A stretch of 64,000 nucleotides of DNA from Levilactobacillus humaensis (GTDB lineage: Bacteria > Bacillota > Bacilli > Lactobacillales > Lactobacillaceae), in assembly GCF_024345185.1 (NCBI RefSeq), contig NZ_BROB01000001.1:62001-126000 (forward strand). Reading direction: 5' to 3'. Positions 8,318 through 16,561 of this stretch are shown here, one piece after another. The notes beneath the pieces were generated by a model that made no database searches, was not told the DNA's origin, and saw only the letters and a program-made list of their open reading frames with translations. The stretch's first letter is position 1; each line of letters starts with the position of its first letter. The translations under genes and the position numbers were made by a program.

Positions 8318-10549
8318 TTAGTGGAACGCCCGCTTAACCACATAGACGTCCGCAATGTTTTTAATGTTATCCATGATTCGTTGCAATTCGACCAGGTTCC
8401 GTGTGCCCAAGCTAATGGAAATGGTGGCCATCTTGTTGTGGTCAACCTTTCCGTTAATGGACGTGAGGTACTTGGTGCTGTTGTTAATGGACCGAAGCAC
8501 ATCGTTTAACAACCCATTACGATTGTAGCCTTGAACTTCGATATCGGCGTTGTAATTGGTCTTGTCGCCGGCGAGATTTCCCCAGCGAACCGCCACAATT
8601 CGTTCGCCATTGTCCTCGGCATGCTGGACATTGGGGCAATCCGTCCGGTGCACGGAAACCCCGCGGCCCTTGGTGATGTACCCGATGATGTCGTCGCCGG
8701 GAACCGGTGAACAACAGTGACTCAACCGAATCAACAGGTTGTCGACACCCTCGATGACCACGCCATCGGTATCCTTATTCTTGCGATCCTTCTTGTCATT
8801 TTCGGAATCATTCTTAATGGTCTGATGCTCTTCCAGCAGTTCCCGTTCCTCTTGCCGTCGGCGTTCATCTTCGGCGGCCTGACGGACATCATCCGTCAAC
8901 CGGTTCACCACGCCGCGCGGCTGAACATCCCCGAAACCGATCGCTGCCAACAAATCATCGGCGTGTTGATAATGCATCTTCCCGATAACCTTTTCCATGT
9001 TGGCCTTGGTCATCAGGGCCTTGGGATCATAACCCATTTCACGTAACAGTCGCTCGATAGAATCCTGTCCTTGAACAATATTCTTTTCACGATCACTCTG
9101 CCGGAAGAACTGCTTGATCTTGTTACGGGCCCGCCGCGTCGAGACCAACTTCATCCAATCTCGACTAGGACCAGCAGAACTGGACGACGTGCGAATATCC
9201 ACGATGTCCCCGTTCTTAATCTCATAGTTCAAGGGGACAATCTTCCCGTTGATGGTGGCCCCGGTGGTATGGTGCCCCACCTCGGTATGGATGGCATAGG
9301 CCATGTCTAATGGCCCGGCACCCTTCGGCAATTCCAGCACGTCACCCTTAGGGGTAAACGCGTAAACGTGGTCGCCAAAGAGTTCCCCTTTGACACTGTC
9401 CATAAAGTCGGAGGCGTCATCGGTATCTTCTTGTAATTCAATGATGTGTTTGAAGATATTGAGCTTGTCACCGGAGTTGGTTTCTTGAACCTTGTCCTTG
9501 ACCCCTTCCTTGTAGGCCCAGTGCGCCGCAACCCCATATTCGGCAACGGCGTGCATTTCCTTGGTTCGGATTTGCACTTCGAGTGGCTTACCTTCGGGTC
9601 CAATCACCGTGGTATGCAGGGATTGGTACATGTTGGCCTTAGGCATCGCGATGTAGTCCTTGAAACGTCCAGGCATCGGCTTCCACTGGGAGTGAATCGC
9701 CCCCAGCACCGCATAACAGTCCTTGATGGTGTCCACGATCACGCGGATCGCCAGCAGATCATAGATTTGGCTAAATTGTTTGTGTTGATCCTTCATCTTC
9801 CGGTAAACGGAATAGATGTGCTTCGGCCGGCCATAGATCTCGGGCTTTAGATTCAGGTCCGCAATGGACGACTGAATCACCTTGATCGCCGCGGCAATGT
9901 ACTGTTCCCGCTGGTCTCGCCGTGAATTCATGAGGTGCACAATCCGGTAATACTGTTGGGGGTTCAGGTAACGGAGCGAAACGTCCTCGAGTTCCCACTT
10001 GATCGTACTAATCCCTAAACGATCGGCCAGTGGGGCATAGATTTCCAACGTTTCATTGGCAATCCGGCGTTGTTTATCCGGCCGTAGGTGCTGTAATGTC
10101 CGCATATTGTGGAGTCGATCGGCCAATTTGACGATCATGACCCGAATATCCTTGGACATTGCCAGCAAGAGCTTCCGGTGGTTTTCCGCCAACTGTTCTC
10201 GGTTCGACTTGTATTTAATCTTCCCGAGCTTGGTAACGCCATCCACAATCAAGGCCACGTCGTCACCGAAGAGTTCACGCACGTCACTCAACGTCACCCC
10301 GGTATCTTCCACGATGTCGTGTAAGAACCCGGCGGAAACCGTTTCGGGATCCATATTCAGATCGGCTAAAATACCGGCAACCTGAATAGGATGCATGATG
10401 TAAGGTTCACCAGATTGACGGAATTGATCCTTGTGCGCTACCGTCGCAAAATGACAGGCCTTAACCACCATTTCCACGTGTTGTGCATTCATATATTTGC
10501 TAACTCGAGCAATTACTTCTTCAGCTGTCCAGACGCGTTCCTTGGTCAT
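8318..10549 (-). CDS. relA: Bifunctional (p)ppGpp synthetase/hydrolase Rel
   Basis: The long RSH enzyme of about 743 residues that makes and degrades the alarmone (p)ppGpp in the stringent response. Domains in order are: HD hydrolase (HDIVEDTG near residue 78), RelA/SpoT synthetase (RVIVDTIKDCYAVLGAIHS and KANMYQSLHTTV), TGS (VYAFTPKGDVLELPKGAGPLD), a helical region, a conserved-cysteine domain (CCSPVPGDDI), and a C-terminal ACT domain. The intact HD motif predicts hydrolase activity. GGTGG stands eight bases before the ATG at 10549, so that start is chosen over the upstream GTG at 10564. It is followed immediately by dtd. Confidence 0.96.
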   Translation of the reverse strand: MTKERVWTAEEVIARVSKYMNAQHVEMVVKACHFATVAHKDQFRQSGEPYIMHPIQVAGILADLNMDPETVSAGFLHDIVEDTGVTLSDVRELFGDDVALIVDGVTKLGKIKYKSNREQLAENHRKLLLAMSKDIRVMIVKLADRLHNMRTLQHLRPDKQRRIANETLEIYAPLADRLGISTIKWELEDVSLRYLNPQQYYRIVHLMNSRRDQREQYIAAAIKVIQSSIADLNLKPEIYGRPKHIYSVYRKMKDQHKQFSQIYDLLAIRVIVDTIKDCYAVLGAIHSQWKPMPGRFKDYIAMPKANMYQSLHTTVIGPEGKPLEVQIRTKEMHAVAEYGVAAHWAYKEGVKDKVQETNSGDKLNIFKHIIELQEDTDDASDFMDSVKGELFGDHVYAFTPKGDVLELPKGAGPLDMAYAIHTEVGHHTTGATINGKIVPLNYEIKNGDIVDIRTSSSSAGPSRDWMKLVSTRRARNKIKQFFRQSDREKNIVQGQDSIERLLREMGYDPKALMTKANMEKVIGKMHYQHADDLLAAIGFGDVQPRGVVNRLTDDVRQAAEDERRRQEERELLEEHQTIKNDSENDKKDRKNKDTDGVVIEGVDNLLIRLSHCCSPVPGDDIIGYITKGRGVSVHRTDCPNVQHAEDNGERIVAVRWGNLAGDKTNYNADIEVQGYNRNGLLNDVLRSINNSTKYLTSINGKVDHNKMATISISLGTRNLVELQRIMDNIKNIADVYVVKRAFH

Positions 10550-10580
10550 ATTGAACGCCACCACCCTTAAATTTTAAAAT

Positions 10581-10916
10581 TTATGATTCGACAGATTTCT
10601 TCGTTTGTGTTAACCCGTAGCCTAAATAGGACAGGCAGAGATAAACAATTGCAAAATACCGGGTATATTGTGGTAAGAAAAGCATTGCCCCAATTAAATA
10701 TACCACGGGCCAAATAATGACCCACCAACCGGGTTGTGAACGCTGGAAAATCCAACGGCCCAACATCACGGCCAACAAACCATTAATGACAATTAAGAGG
10801 CCCCCAAAACGCCAAACCGGGCTAATTCCAATCCAAGTTGCTAAAGCCGGAACCAGTAAACCCATCCCCAGGCTGACCAGCCAGTAACGCCAGCCGATCC
10901 TTTCTAGAACTGCCAT
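10581..10916 (-). CDS. Small four-helix membrane protein, unknown function
   Basis: A 111-residue hydrophobic protein with four predicted membrane segments (about 10-28, 36-53, 63-82 and 84-104) and a short charged C terminus. I do not recognise the family. It ends about 30 bases before rel and starts about 70 bases after rsmE, all on the minus strand, so it could be transcribed with them. Nothing in the sequence indicates an enzymatic or transport role. Confidence 0.7.
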   Translation of the reverse strand: MAVLERIGWRYWLVSLGMGLLVPALATWIGISPVWRFGGLLIVINGLLAVMLGRWIFQRSQPGWWVIIWPVVYLIGAMLFLPQYTRYFAIVYLCLSYLGYGLTQTKKSVES

Positions 10917-10983
10917 ATGCCCTCACCCATCTCTCATGATAATTGCAACCATTTTAGCATGTTTTCAGCTAGATTTCATTAAG

Positions 10984-11733
10984 TTATCTTGGGGTTTGTA
11001 ACTCCAAGACCATTGACGTTGCCGCCAAGAGATATAACGGCGCCGTTTCGGTCCGTAAAATTCTGGGTCCCAGGCCCACAAGTGTCGTTTGGGCCGCCGT
11101 CGCCTGTTCAACTTCGACAGGACTAATCCCACCTTCCGGGCCAAAGATCGTCAGGAGTGTTTGTCCAGGCGTCAAGGCCGTTAGCTGTTGATTTAAGGCA
11201 CTCTGTTCCCCCTGCTTGGCTGATTCTTCATAAGCCATCAGACGGACGTCTACCGGCTGTTTAAGCACATCAGCCAGGCTCGCCGCATAGCTAACCTCCG
11301 GCCGGTGTAAACGATGGGATTGTTCGGCCGCGGCCGCCGCAATCTTATTCAGTCGGGCAACCTTCTTGCCAACTTTATTGCCCTGCCACTTGGCCACCGA
11401 CCAATCGGCAGCATAGAAGACAATGTTAGTCACGCCTAATTCCGTGGCCTTTTGGGTAATCCATTCGGCCTTCTCCTGCTTGGGTAACCCACAGGCGATG
11501 GTCACTGCCACCGGCAACTCGACCTCGGGCGTCGGTACCGCCGTCAGCGTCACCGTGGCTTCGGGTTCCATGACCGTGAGCGCCCCCACAAAGAGGTGGG
11601 CCGTGCTATCAACAAATTCCGCCTGATCACCCACCTGGGCCCGCATAACGCGGAGCCAGTGACGGGCAATCGTTTCCGGCAAGACCAGTTGATCACCGGT
11701 CTGATGCGGGTCATCTAAGAAATAACGTTGCAT
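10984..11733 (-). CDS. rsmE: 16S rRNA (uracil-1498-N3)-methyltransferase RsmE
   Basis: A SPOUT-class methyltransferase of 249 residues that methylates U1498 of 16S rRNA using S-adenosylmethionine. The N-terminal PUA-like part (HWLRVMRAQVGD) and the C-terminal knot (LTIFGPEGGISPVEVE and LGPRILRTETAPL) are characteristic. It starts two bases after the prmA stop, using a ribosome binding site inside the prmA end, so translation is probably coupled. The prmA-rsmE pairing is standard in Firmicutes. Confidence 0.95.
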   Translation of the reverse strand: MQRYFLDDPHQTGDQLVLPETIARHWLRVMRAQVGDQAEFVDSTAHLFVGALTVMEPEATVTLTAVPTPEVELPVAVTIACGLPKQEKAEWITQKATELGVTNIVFYAADWSVAKWQGNKVGKKVARLNKIAAAAAEQSHRLHRPEVSYAASLADVLKQPVDVRLMAYEESAKQGEQSALNQQLTALTPGQTLLTIFGPEGGISPVEVEQATAAQTTLVGLGPRILRTETAPLYLLAATSMVLELQTPR

Positions 11734-11735
11734 GC

Positions 11736-12686
11736 CTACTCATCCTCCGTTGGCTTGTGAGCGATCACGCCACGCCAATCCTTCATTTGTAGAATGTTAT
11801 CAATGATAAAGCCTTGTTTCTTCTGGGCAGCCACCACGGTCTCCAGCTTGTCGGCAATGATGCCCGATGTCAGGAAGTAACCGCCGGACGTTAAGTTTTC
11901 CCACGCTTGAGGGACCAGAGGTAAGATGATCTCAGCCAAAATGTTGGCCACGACCAGGTTTACGGGTTGGTGAATGCCCTTCAAAAGGTCGTTAGGCTTA
12001 GCCACCACGTCACTGGCCACCGGATTCAAGTCAAGATTAGTCTTAGCCGAACGCACGGCGACCTCGTCGAGATCAAAGGCGGTGATGGCCTTAACCCCCA
12101 TGAGTTTAGCGGCGATGCTCAGCACACCGGAACCCGTTCCCACGTCATACATGGTTTCGCCACCGCGAACCACCATTTCTAAGGCCGTCAAGGACAGTCG
12201 GGTAGTGGGATGAGTCCCCGTTCCAAAGGCCATCCCAGGATCCAACCGGATCACTTTTTCTTCAGCCTGTTGTGGTTGATAGTCTTCCCAACTTGGCGTC
12301 ACCGTCAAGTAGCGGGTCACACGAACCGGATGGTAGTATTTCTGCCAAGCCGTTGCCCAGCTCACATCATCGACAGCCGCCGTCGTGACGGTCCCGGGAA
12401 GTGGATCCAGGCCAAATTTAGCCAGGTCGGCTACCCGTTGCTTAATGGTGGGTAAAATTTCTGGAATAAAAATGGTTTCCGGATAGTAAGCGGTAATCTC
12501 CGCCCCGTGATCGCGGTGTGGAATCGTTGCGAGATCCACGATCTCACCGAATTTACCGGCTTTTAAATTCTTGAAGTCGGCCGCGTCGTCAATCTTAACC
12601 CCGCTGGCCCCGGCTTCCTGTAAGATGTTACTGACGGCTTCGACCGCTTCATTGGTCGTCAGCACGCTAACTGCTGTCCATTCCAT
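11736..12686 (-). CDS. prmA: Ribosomal protein L11 methyltransferase
   Basis: A cytosolic protein methyltransferase of 316 residues that modifies ribosomal protein L11. The SAM-binding motif [14 protein letters not shown] and the catalytic-region motif [13 protein letters not shown] are visible, along with [15 protein letters not shown] typical of PrmA. The start follows AAGGAGG by nine bases. It is the first gene of a prmA-rsmE unit, separated from the upstream orphan by a terminator. Confidence 0.95.
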   Translation of the reverse strand: MEWTAVSVLTTNEAVEAVSNILQEAGASGVKIDDAADFKNLKAGKFGEIVDLATIPHRDHGAEITAYYPETIFIPEILPTIKQRVADLAKFGLDPLPGTVTTAAVDDVSWATAWQKYYHPVRVTRYLTVTPSWEDYQPQQAEEKVIRLDPGMAFGTGTHPTTRLSLTALEMVVRGGETMYDVGTGSGVLSIAAKLMGVKAITAFDLDEVAVRSAKTNLDLNPVASDVVAKPNDLLKGIHQPVNLVVANILAEIILPLVPQAWENLTSGGYFLTSGIIADKLETVVAAQKKQGFIIDNILQMKDWRGVIAHKPTEDE

Positions 12687-12713
12687 AAATGACGTCCTCC
12701 TTGAAAAATTAAT

Positions 12714-12752
12714 TTAAAAAAAGAGCCAGGACAAAAGATTGTCTCTAGCTCA
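12714..12752 (-). terminator. Terminator between the orphan gene and prmA
   Basis: On the minus strand GAGCTAGAGACAA pairs (one bulge) with TTGTCCTGGCTC and is followed by seven T. Confidence 0.75.
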
Positions 12753-12778
12753 CCACTAAAACATTTAAAAATATCGCT

Positions 12779-13096
12779 TTAGATCTTTTCGGCATCGGTC
12801 GGATTTTCAGCGTCCTTGTGATCCCGCTGGGCTAGACGTGTTTCTAAGTAATCTAACATATCCGCCTCATTTTGGAATACACGCGGATGCTTCTGTTTGT
12901 GCAGCCGCAAATCAATTTCGTTAATTCGCTGCCGTCCGGTCCACGTATGCCCATAACGAATGATTACCCGGTTATTGAGCGAATCTCGACCAAATTTGAA
13001 GACATACACACTTTCGGGTGCCATCAACGGCCGAATATACGACTTTTCGTAACGATAGTTATGTTGCCGTAAGAATTGCTTGGTTCGACTCAGCAT
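12779..13096 (-). CDS. Conserved small protein upstream of prmA, unknown
   Basis: A soluble, charged protein of about 105 residues with no membrane segment or signal peptide. It is rich in Arg, Lys, Asp and Glu, and has a predicted beta strand-rich centre (SVYVFKFGRDSLNNRVIIRY). I do not recognise the family. The ATG at 13096 is eight bases after AGGAGG and is preferred over the upstream GTG. It has its own terminator and is probably monocistronic. Confidence 0.7.
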   Translation of the reverse strand: MLSRTKQFLRQHNYRYEKSYIRPLMAPESVYVFKFGRDSLNNRVIIRYGHTWTGRQRINEIDLRLHKQKHPRVFQNEADMLDYLETRLAQRDHKDAENPTDAEKI

Positions 13097-13105
13097 GGTA
13101 ATCAC

Positions 13106-13419
13106 CTCCTAATGACTATTTACTCGTTCCTCATTTCAATCGCCCAAAACTCGAGTCGGATTAAAATGTATCAATAATTGATAATAGTTGATTTTACTAA
13201 CGATTGCAAGCGAAACGGCGTAGAAAACGGTAATTTATGCTGGCCGATTTCAAAAAACGTGATCTCACTCTGAAACCACTTACATTTTACCATAGTTTCG
13301 GATGGGCTTCTATCAAAAGTCTTGTCTCCCAGCGGGCTAACCGCCGCGTATTGGTTGCAATTTATAATAAGATCGTTAAAAATATAAATAAGAACTAATT
13401 TTGTGAAGGAGGAGTCATT
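13106..13419 (+). other. Divergent intergenic region before mscL
   Basis: This 314-base AT-rich stretch separates the divergent orphan gene and mscL. It holds a TATAAT at 13363-13368, 52 bases before the mscL start, without a convincing -35. No coding frame, repeat or strong hairpin is evident. Confidence 0.4.
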
Positions 13420-13791
13420 TTGCTTAAAGAATTTAAGGAATTTATCGCTCGAGGAAACGTCATGGACCTAGCCGTTGGGGTCATTGTCGGGGCTGCCTTT
13501 ACCGCCATCGTGAATTCCCTGGTGGATAACCTCATCAACCCCTTGCTGGGCATCTTCATTGGTAGCATTGATTTCTCCGACCTGGTCTTCAGTGTCGGCA
13601 AGGCCCACTTCAAGTATGGGGCTTTCATTAACTCGATTATTAACTTCCTAATTATTGCCTTCGTCGTCTTCCTCTTAATCAAATTGATTAATAAGCTCGT
13701 GGCCAAGAAGCCTGAGCCAGAGGTGGATACCACCACGCCAGAGGAACGCTACCTCAAGGAAATCGTCGACCTGCTCAAGGAAAAAGATTAG
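13420..13791 (+). CDS. mscL: Large-conductance mechanosensitive channel MscL
   Basis: A 123-residue inner-membrane channel that opens under extreme membrane tension and protects against osmotic downshock. The N-terminal amphipathic segment ([20 protein letters not shown]), the pore helix TM1 ([20 protein letters not shown]), TM2 ([20 protein letters not shown]) and a charged C-terminal helical bundle are all present. The start is TTG, seven bases after GGAGG and matching the family N terminus. A full copy of the hairpin repeat begins eight bases after its stop. Confidence 0.96.
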   Translation: MLKEFKEFIARGNVMDLAVGVIVGAAFTAIVNSLVDNLINPLLGIFIGSIDFSDLVFSVGKAHFKYGAFINSIINFLIIAFVVFLLIKLINKLVAKKPEPEVDTTTPEERYLKEIVDLLKEKD

Positions 13792-13798
13792 CACGACC

Positions 13799-13924
13799 GT
13801 GAGAGTGTGACAAAAGGCGGTTAGTCAATGAGTATTAACGTCGATAGATAAATGATCCCGGTCTTGGATTGTTTGTCTATCGGGGTTAAGCGGAGTTGAC
13901 TGCCTTTTGTCACACGTTTCGACT
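13799..13924 (+). repeat. Intergenic hairpin repeat, full copy B
   Basis: A full copy in the orientation of mscL. The outer arms GTGTGACAAAAGGC and their exact complement GCCTTTTGTCACAC pair, and an inner arm of 18 pairs (several G-U) closes on the loop CGGTCTT, identical to copy A. In the inner arm at least four pairs, and in the outer arm three pairs, are exchanged relative to copy A without loss of pairing. It starts eight bases after the mscL stop and is followed by CGTTTCGACTATA. Confidence 0.85.
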
Positions 13925-13942
13925 ATAGATATTCGGAGCGCA

Positions 13943-13978
13943 AGTAAGGGCCTGAGACTTTTGTCTCAGGCCCTTACT
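13943..13978 (+). terminator. Perfect 16-bp hairpin after copy B
   Basis: AGTAAGGGCCTGAGAC and its exact complement enclose a 4-nt TTTT loop. No T tract follows on either strand, so it may be a transcript end or RNA-stabilising hairpin rather than a canonical terminator. Confidence 0.5.
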
Positions 13979-14072
13979 ACGCCATAACTGTCCTATTATT
14001 TTCTCATTGTCCTCAATTTAACGAAAAAGTCAGACTTTAGGTTGCGTATCCCCACCGCTTCTCTTAAAATTA

Positions 14073-14744
14073 GTGAGGCGGCTTAATTATCTGTGGGGCT
14101 TAACTGCCGCACCAAAGCCGAAAATCACGAGATCAAAGGAGGTCAGTGTCATTATATTCCTATTAATTTGTATCCTACTGGGCGGTTATGGCGTCTGGTG
14201 GGCCTTCTTCAAGACCACGAAACGTCACTGGATCATTGGCATCCTCGGGGTGCTGGTCATTCTGTTGGGATTCGGCGGTCTAGGGAGCACGGGCGACTCA
14301 GCTGCACCCAAGACCAAAACCATTAAGGTCGGTACCGCCCGCCTAGCCAAGGCGCAGGCCGAGTCCAGCCGTCTAGCCGATTCAGCGAGTCAACAGTCCA
14401 AGGCGAGTGCGGCCCTGGATGACCAGAGCAGCTCGCTGGCTGCTTCCGCTTCATCAGTAGCCAAAGCCAAGAAGGCTAGCCAGAAACAAGCTGCAAGTGA
14501 AGCCGCCAGCGCCCGTAAGGCCGAAACGGCGACCAGTCAAGCAGCAGCGACTAGTGCCAGTTCCCATAAAACCCACCGGGGTAATCTGAACACCAGTCAA
14601 CGCGGCAAAATCATTGGCAATCGGAATTCCAAAATTTACCACACCGCGGACCAGGCTGGTTACCGCATGAATAGTCAAAACGCGGTGTACTTCCAGACCG
14701 AAGCTCAGGCCCAGGCCGCTGGCTATAGAAAGGCGCGTCGCTAA
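14073..14744 (+). CDS. Membrane protein with C-terminal sunset domain
   Basis: Two membrane segments lie near the N terminus (about residues 27-47 and 52-70 from the GTG at 14073). An Ala/Ser/Lys-rich low-complexity linker follows (about 85-175). The C-terminal module has GKIIGNRNSKIYH, NAVYFQTEAQAQAAGYRKA, matching the small sunset domain often found near secreted nucleases. The GTG at 14073 has no ribosome binding site. A strong AAAGGAGG at 14135-14142 instead faces the in-frame ATT at 14151, eight bases on and exactly at the start of the first membrane helix, so the real start may be that ATT. The stop overlaps the ATG of the nuclease gene. Confidence 0.75.
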   Translation: MRRLNYLWGLTAAPKPKITRSKEVSVIIFLLICILLGGYGVWWAFFKTTKRHWIIGILGVLVILLGFGGLGSTGDSAAPKTKTIKVGTARLAKAQAESSRLADSASQQSKASAALDDQSSSLAASASSVAKAKKASQKQAASEAASARKAETATSQAAATSASSHKTHRGNLNTSQRGKIIGNRNSKIYHTADQAGYRMNSQNAVYFQTEAQAQAAGYRKARR

Positions 14745-15586
14745 TGTCAAAGAAATTTCGAATCACGCTATACATACTCACGGGTCTCACCCTCTTACTT
14801 GGGGGTTGTGGCTCCCAGCAGGCCAGCCATTCTACGGCTAGCTCAACCAAGATCGTCCGCGACCACGGTCCAGAAAAGAAAGCCATTAAGCTTGAAAAGG
14901 CAAATGCCGCGGAAAAGAAGCGCCTCGACCGCGAACAGACCCGCTTGAATCAGCAACAGGCCGCCTTGAAAAAGGAAGCCCACCACAAGAAAGCTAAGAA
15001 GTCCGCTAAAACAAACCTCTCCACTCTGTCCTACAATGGCCAACAGGAGATCACGATTGATGGGAATAACCCCCACTTCAGTCGTCAACAACTGTCAACG
15101 GCTAAGGGGGCTTGGCAAACCTACCACAACTTAGACGGCTTGAATCGGGTAACCGGTGCGGCTGCCCTCTTGAACCAATCCCTGATGCCTAAGAATAAGC
15201 GTGAAGCCTTAACGGTGGACCCGACTGGTTGGCACAACAAGCGCACGGCTCATGGCTGGCTCTACAATCGGAGCCATCTGATCGGTTACCAATTTACCGG
15301 ACAAAATAACAATATGAAGAATCTCATGACTGGGACCCGAACACTGAACAATCCCAGCATGCTGCATAACGAAATGGACGTCGCAACCTACCTCAAGGCC
15401 AGTCGTAAAAATTACGTCCGCTACACCGTGACGCCAATCTTCAAGGGCAACGAGCTCGTCGCCCGCGGCGTTCAAATGCGCGCTCAGTCCATTGGCAGTA
15501 ATGCCGTGCGCTTCAACGTCTATATCTTTAACATTGAACCCGGCTATCACATTGATTATGGCACCGGGTATAGTCGCGCTAGCTAA
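14744..15586 (+). CDS. DNA/RNA non-specific endonuclease lipoprotein (NUC1 family)
   Basis: A surface-anchored nuclease of 280 residues. The lipobox LLGGC ends a signal peptide at about residue 22. A Lys/Glu-rich coiled-coil linker (about 45-88) leads to a DNA-entry-nuclease-like domain with the catalytic motif NRSHLIGYQFTGQNNNMKNL (Arg-Ser-His in place of Asp-Arg-Gly-His) and LNNPSMLHNEMDVATYL. Such enzymes degrade external DNA for nutrition or uptake. Its ATG shares an A with the TAA of the preceding gene, so translation is likely coupled. Confidence 0.9.
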   Translation: MSKKFRITLYILTGLTLLLGGCGSQQASHSTASSTKIVRDHGPEKKAIKLEKANAAEKKRLDREQTRLNQQQAALKKEAHHKKAKKSAKTNLSTLSYNGQQEITIDGNNPHFSRQQLSTAKGAWQTYHNLDGLNRVTGAAALLNQSLMPKNKREALTVDPTGWHNKRTAHGWLYNRSHLIGYQFTGQNNNMKNLMTGTRTLNNPSMLHNEMDVATYLKASRKNYVRYTVTPIFKGNELVARGVQMRAQSIGSNAVRFNVYIFNIEPGYHIDYGTGYSRAS

Positions 15587-15602
15587 GCCGTGTGTCCAAT
15601 GG

Positions 15603-15622
15603 CTGACGACGTAAAAAGCTGT
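15603..15622 (+). promoter_or_regulatory. Shared leader motif, copy 1
   Basis: CTGACGACGTAAAAAGCTGT differs at two of 20 positions from the motif at 17196-17215. Both lie 21-27 bases before the ATG of a small secreted-protein gene and just upstream of a GGGAGG ribosome binding site. It overlaps no coding frame that I support. Its role is unknown. Confidence 0.5.
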
Positions 15623-15649
15623 CAATTTTTAGTTCCAGGGAGGATACAT

Positions 15650-15904
15650 ATGAAAGTCTTACGACGGACACTGTCGGTCGTGGCGGTTGCCTTCACTCTT
15701 GGGAGTGTCGCCGAACCCCTCGCCGCCCCAGTCACCATCGCTCAAGCACGTTCTTCACGCGTATGGATTGCCCCCTACCAGGGTAAAAAGTACCATTATT
15801 CAAAAGGATGCCGCGGTTTGCGCCGGGCACGTAAGGTCAAGCGCGTCACGCTCAAGTGGGCCAAGAAACACCACTACAAGCGTTGCCGTATCAACGGCTG
15901 TTAG
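15650..15904 (+). CDS. Small secreted Cys/His protein downstream of the nuclease
   Basis: An 84-residue protein with a signal peptide (about 1-33, ending near IAQA). The mature part is very basic and contains a YHYSKGCRGL segment and a C-terminal YKRCRINGC segment. This resembles the short Cys/His module (YHxxxC...C..C) often attached to ComEC and secreted nucleases; that link is from memory and unconfirmed. GGGAGG stands seven bases before the ATG at 15650. It lies 63 bases after the nuclease gene and ends at a terminator, so the three genes may form one surface-nuclease cassette. Confidence 0.75.
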   Translation: MKVLRRTLSVVAVAFTLGSVAEPLAAPVTIAQARSSRVWIAPYQGKKYHYSKGCRGLRRARKVKRVTLKWAKKHHYKRCRINGC

Positions 15905-15910
15905 CCGTGC

Positions 15911-15941
15911 AAAGGAGCCTGAATCTTAGGCTCCTTTTGTT
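15911..15941 (+). terminator. Terminator of the nuclease cassette
   Basis: A 10-bp stem (AAAGGAGCCT and its complement) is followed by TTTTGTTTT. Confidence 0.85.
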
Positions 15942-16023
15942 TTGCGCGCGATTACCGTTGAAGGCCGTCATCACGCCGTTTAGCCGCATTCACGAAAGCG
16001 TCACTACTTATTTTTCAGAAAAA

Positions 16024-16032
16024 TGCTATACT
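16024..16032 (+). promoter_or_regulatory. Extended -10 promoter
   Basis: TGCTATACT, a TGn plus TATACT box, lies 84 bases before the start of the 120-residue orphan gene. No strong -35 is visible. Confidence 0.45.
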
Positions 16033-16115
16033 ATGTAAAGACACGATTTCTTAAGGTTCACATAATTATCCGATAAGTTTTCACAAATTTACGTGGGAAT
16101 AAAGAGGTCGAAAGA

Positions 16116-16478
16116 ATGAAAGTAGAAGATAGAACGTTTACGAAGGTCGATTGGGAACGCGCACAGAAGGCCGTTTTCGAAGAATATGACCGTTTCGTTA
16201 AGCAACTGCATGCCAAGGGCGTGGATTACACGGTCCAACAAGCCCGCCGCATCGTGATTTATCAAGACTTGGTAGACGAGTGGAAACACACGGTGCCCAC
16301 CCTTATAGCGGATCTTGAAGACAACGATCTTGCCTTGACCGTCTTCAAGGACCTTGCCAAGGATAAAGTCAGCCATGTCTTACAGCGCTGTGCCAAGAAG
16401 ATGGAGATCTGGCCGGATTATATTCCGTCCCCACTCACTATCTGGTTGGAGCTCGCTGAAGACGCCGAACGCGAATAA
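16116..16478 (+). CDS. Orphan soluble 120-residue protein
   Basis: A largely helical, charged, cytosolic-looking protein with no signal peptide or membrane segment. It starts at an ATG eight bases after a GAGG, has its own extended -10 promoter upstream, and ends at a strong terminator, so it is probably monocistronic. I do not recognise the family, and no catalytic motif is visible. Pro- and Trp-containing loops (WPDYIPSPLTIWLEL) near the C terminus are its most distinctive segment. Confidence 0.65.
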   Translation: MKVEDRTFTKVDWERAQKAVFEEYDRFVKQLHAKGVDYTVQQARRIVIYQDLVDEWKHTVPTLIADLEDNDLALTVFKDLAKDKVSHVLQRCAKKMEIWPDYIPSPLTIWLELAEDAERE

Positions 16479-16482
16479 ACCC

Positions 16483-16517
16483 AGCGTAGAACAAGACACT
16501 TTGTTCTACGCTTTTTT
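16483..16517 (+). terminator. Terminator of the 120-residue orphan
   Basis: A 12-bp stem (AGCGTAGAACAA and its complement) is followed by six T. Confidence 0.88.
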
Positions 16518-16524
16518 GATCGAA

Positions 16525-16558
16525 AGAAAACGCCGACCTCATCACCAAGGTCGACGTT
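16525..16558 (-). terminator. Terminator of the 85-residue orphan
   Basis: On the minus strand an 11-bp stem (AACGTCGACCT with AGGTCGGCGTT) is followed by TTCTTTC, directly after the stop of the gene at 16562. Confidence 0.7.
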
Positions 16559-16561
16559 TCT

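Noticed and set aside
13943-13978. Standard rho-independent terminator after copy B
   Set aside because: The stem is perfect but no T tract follows on either strand, so it was kept only as a hairpin with reduced confidence.
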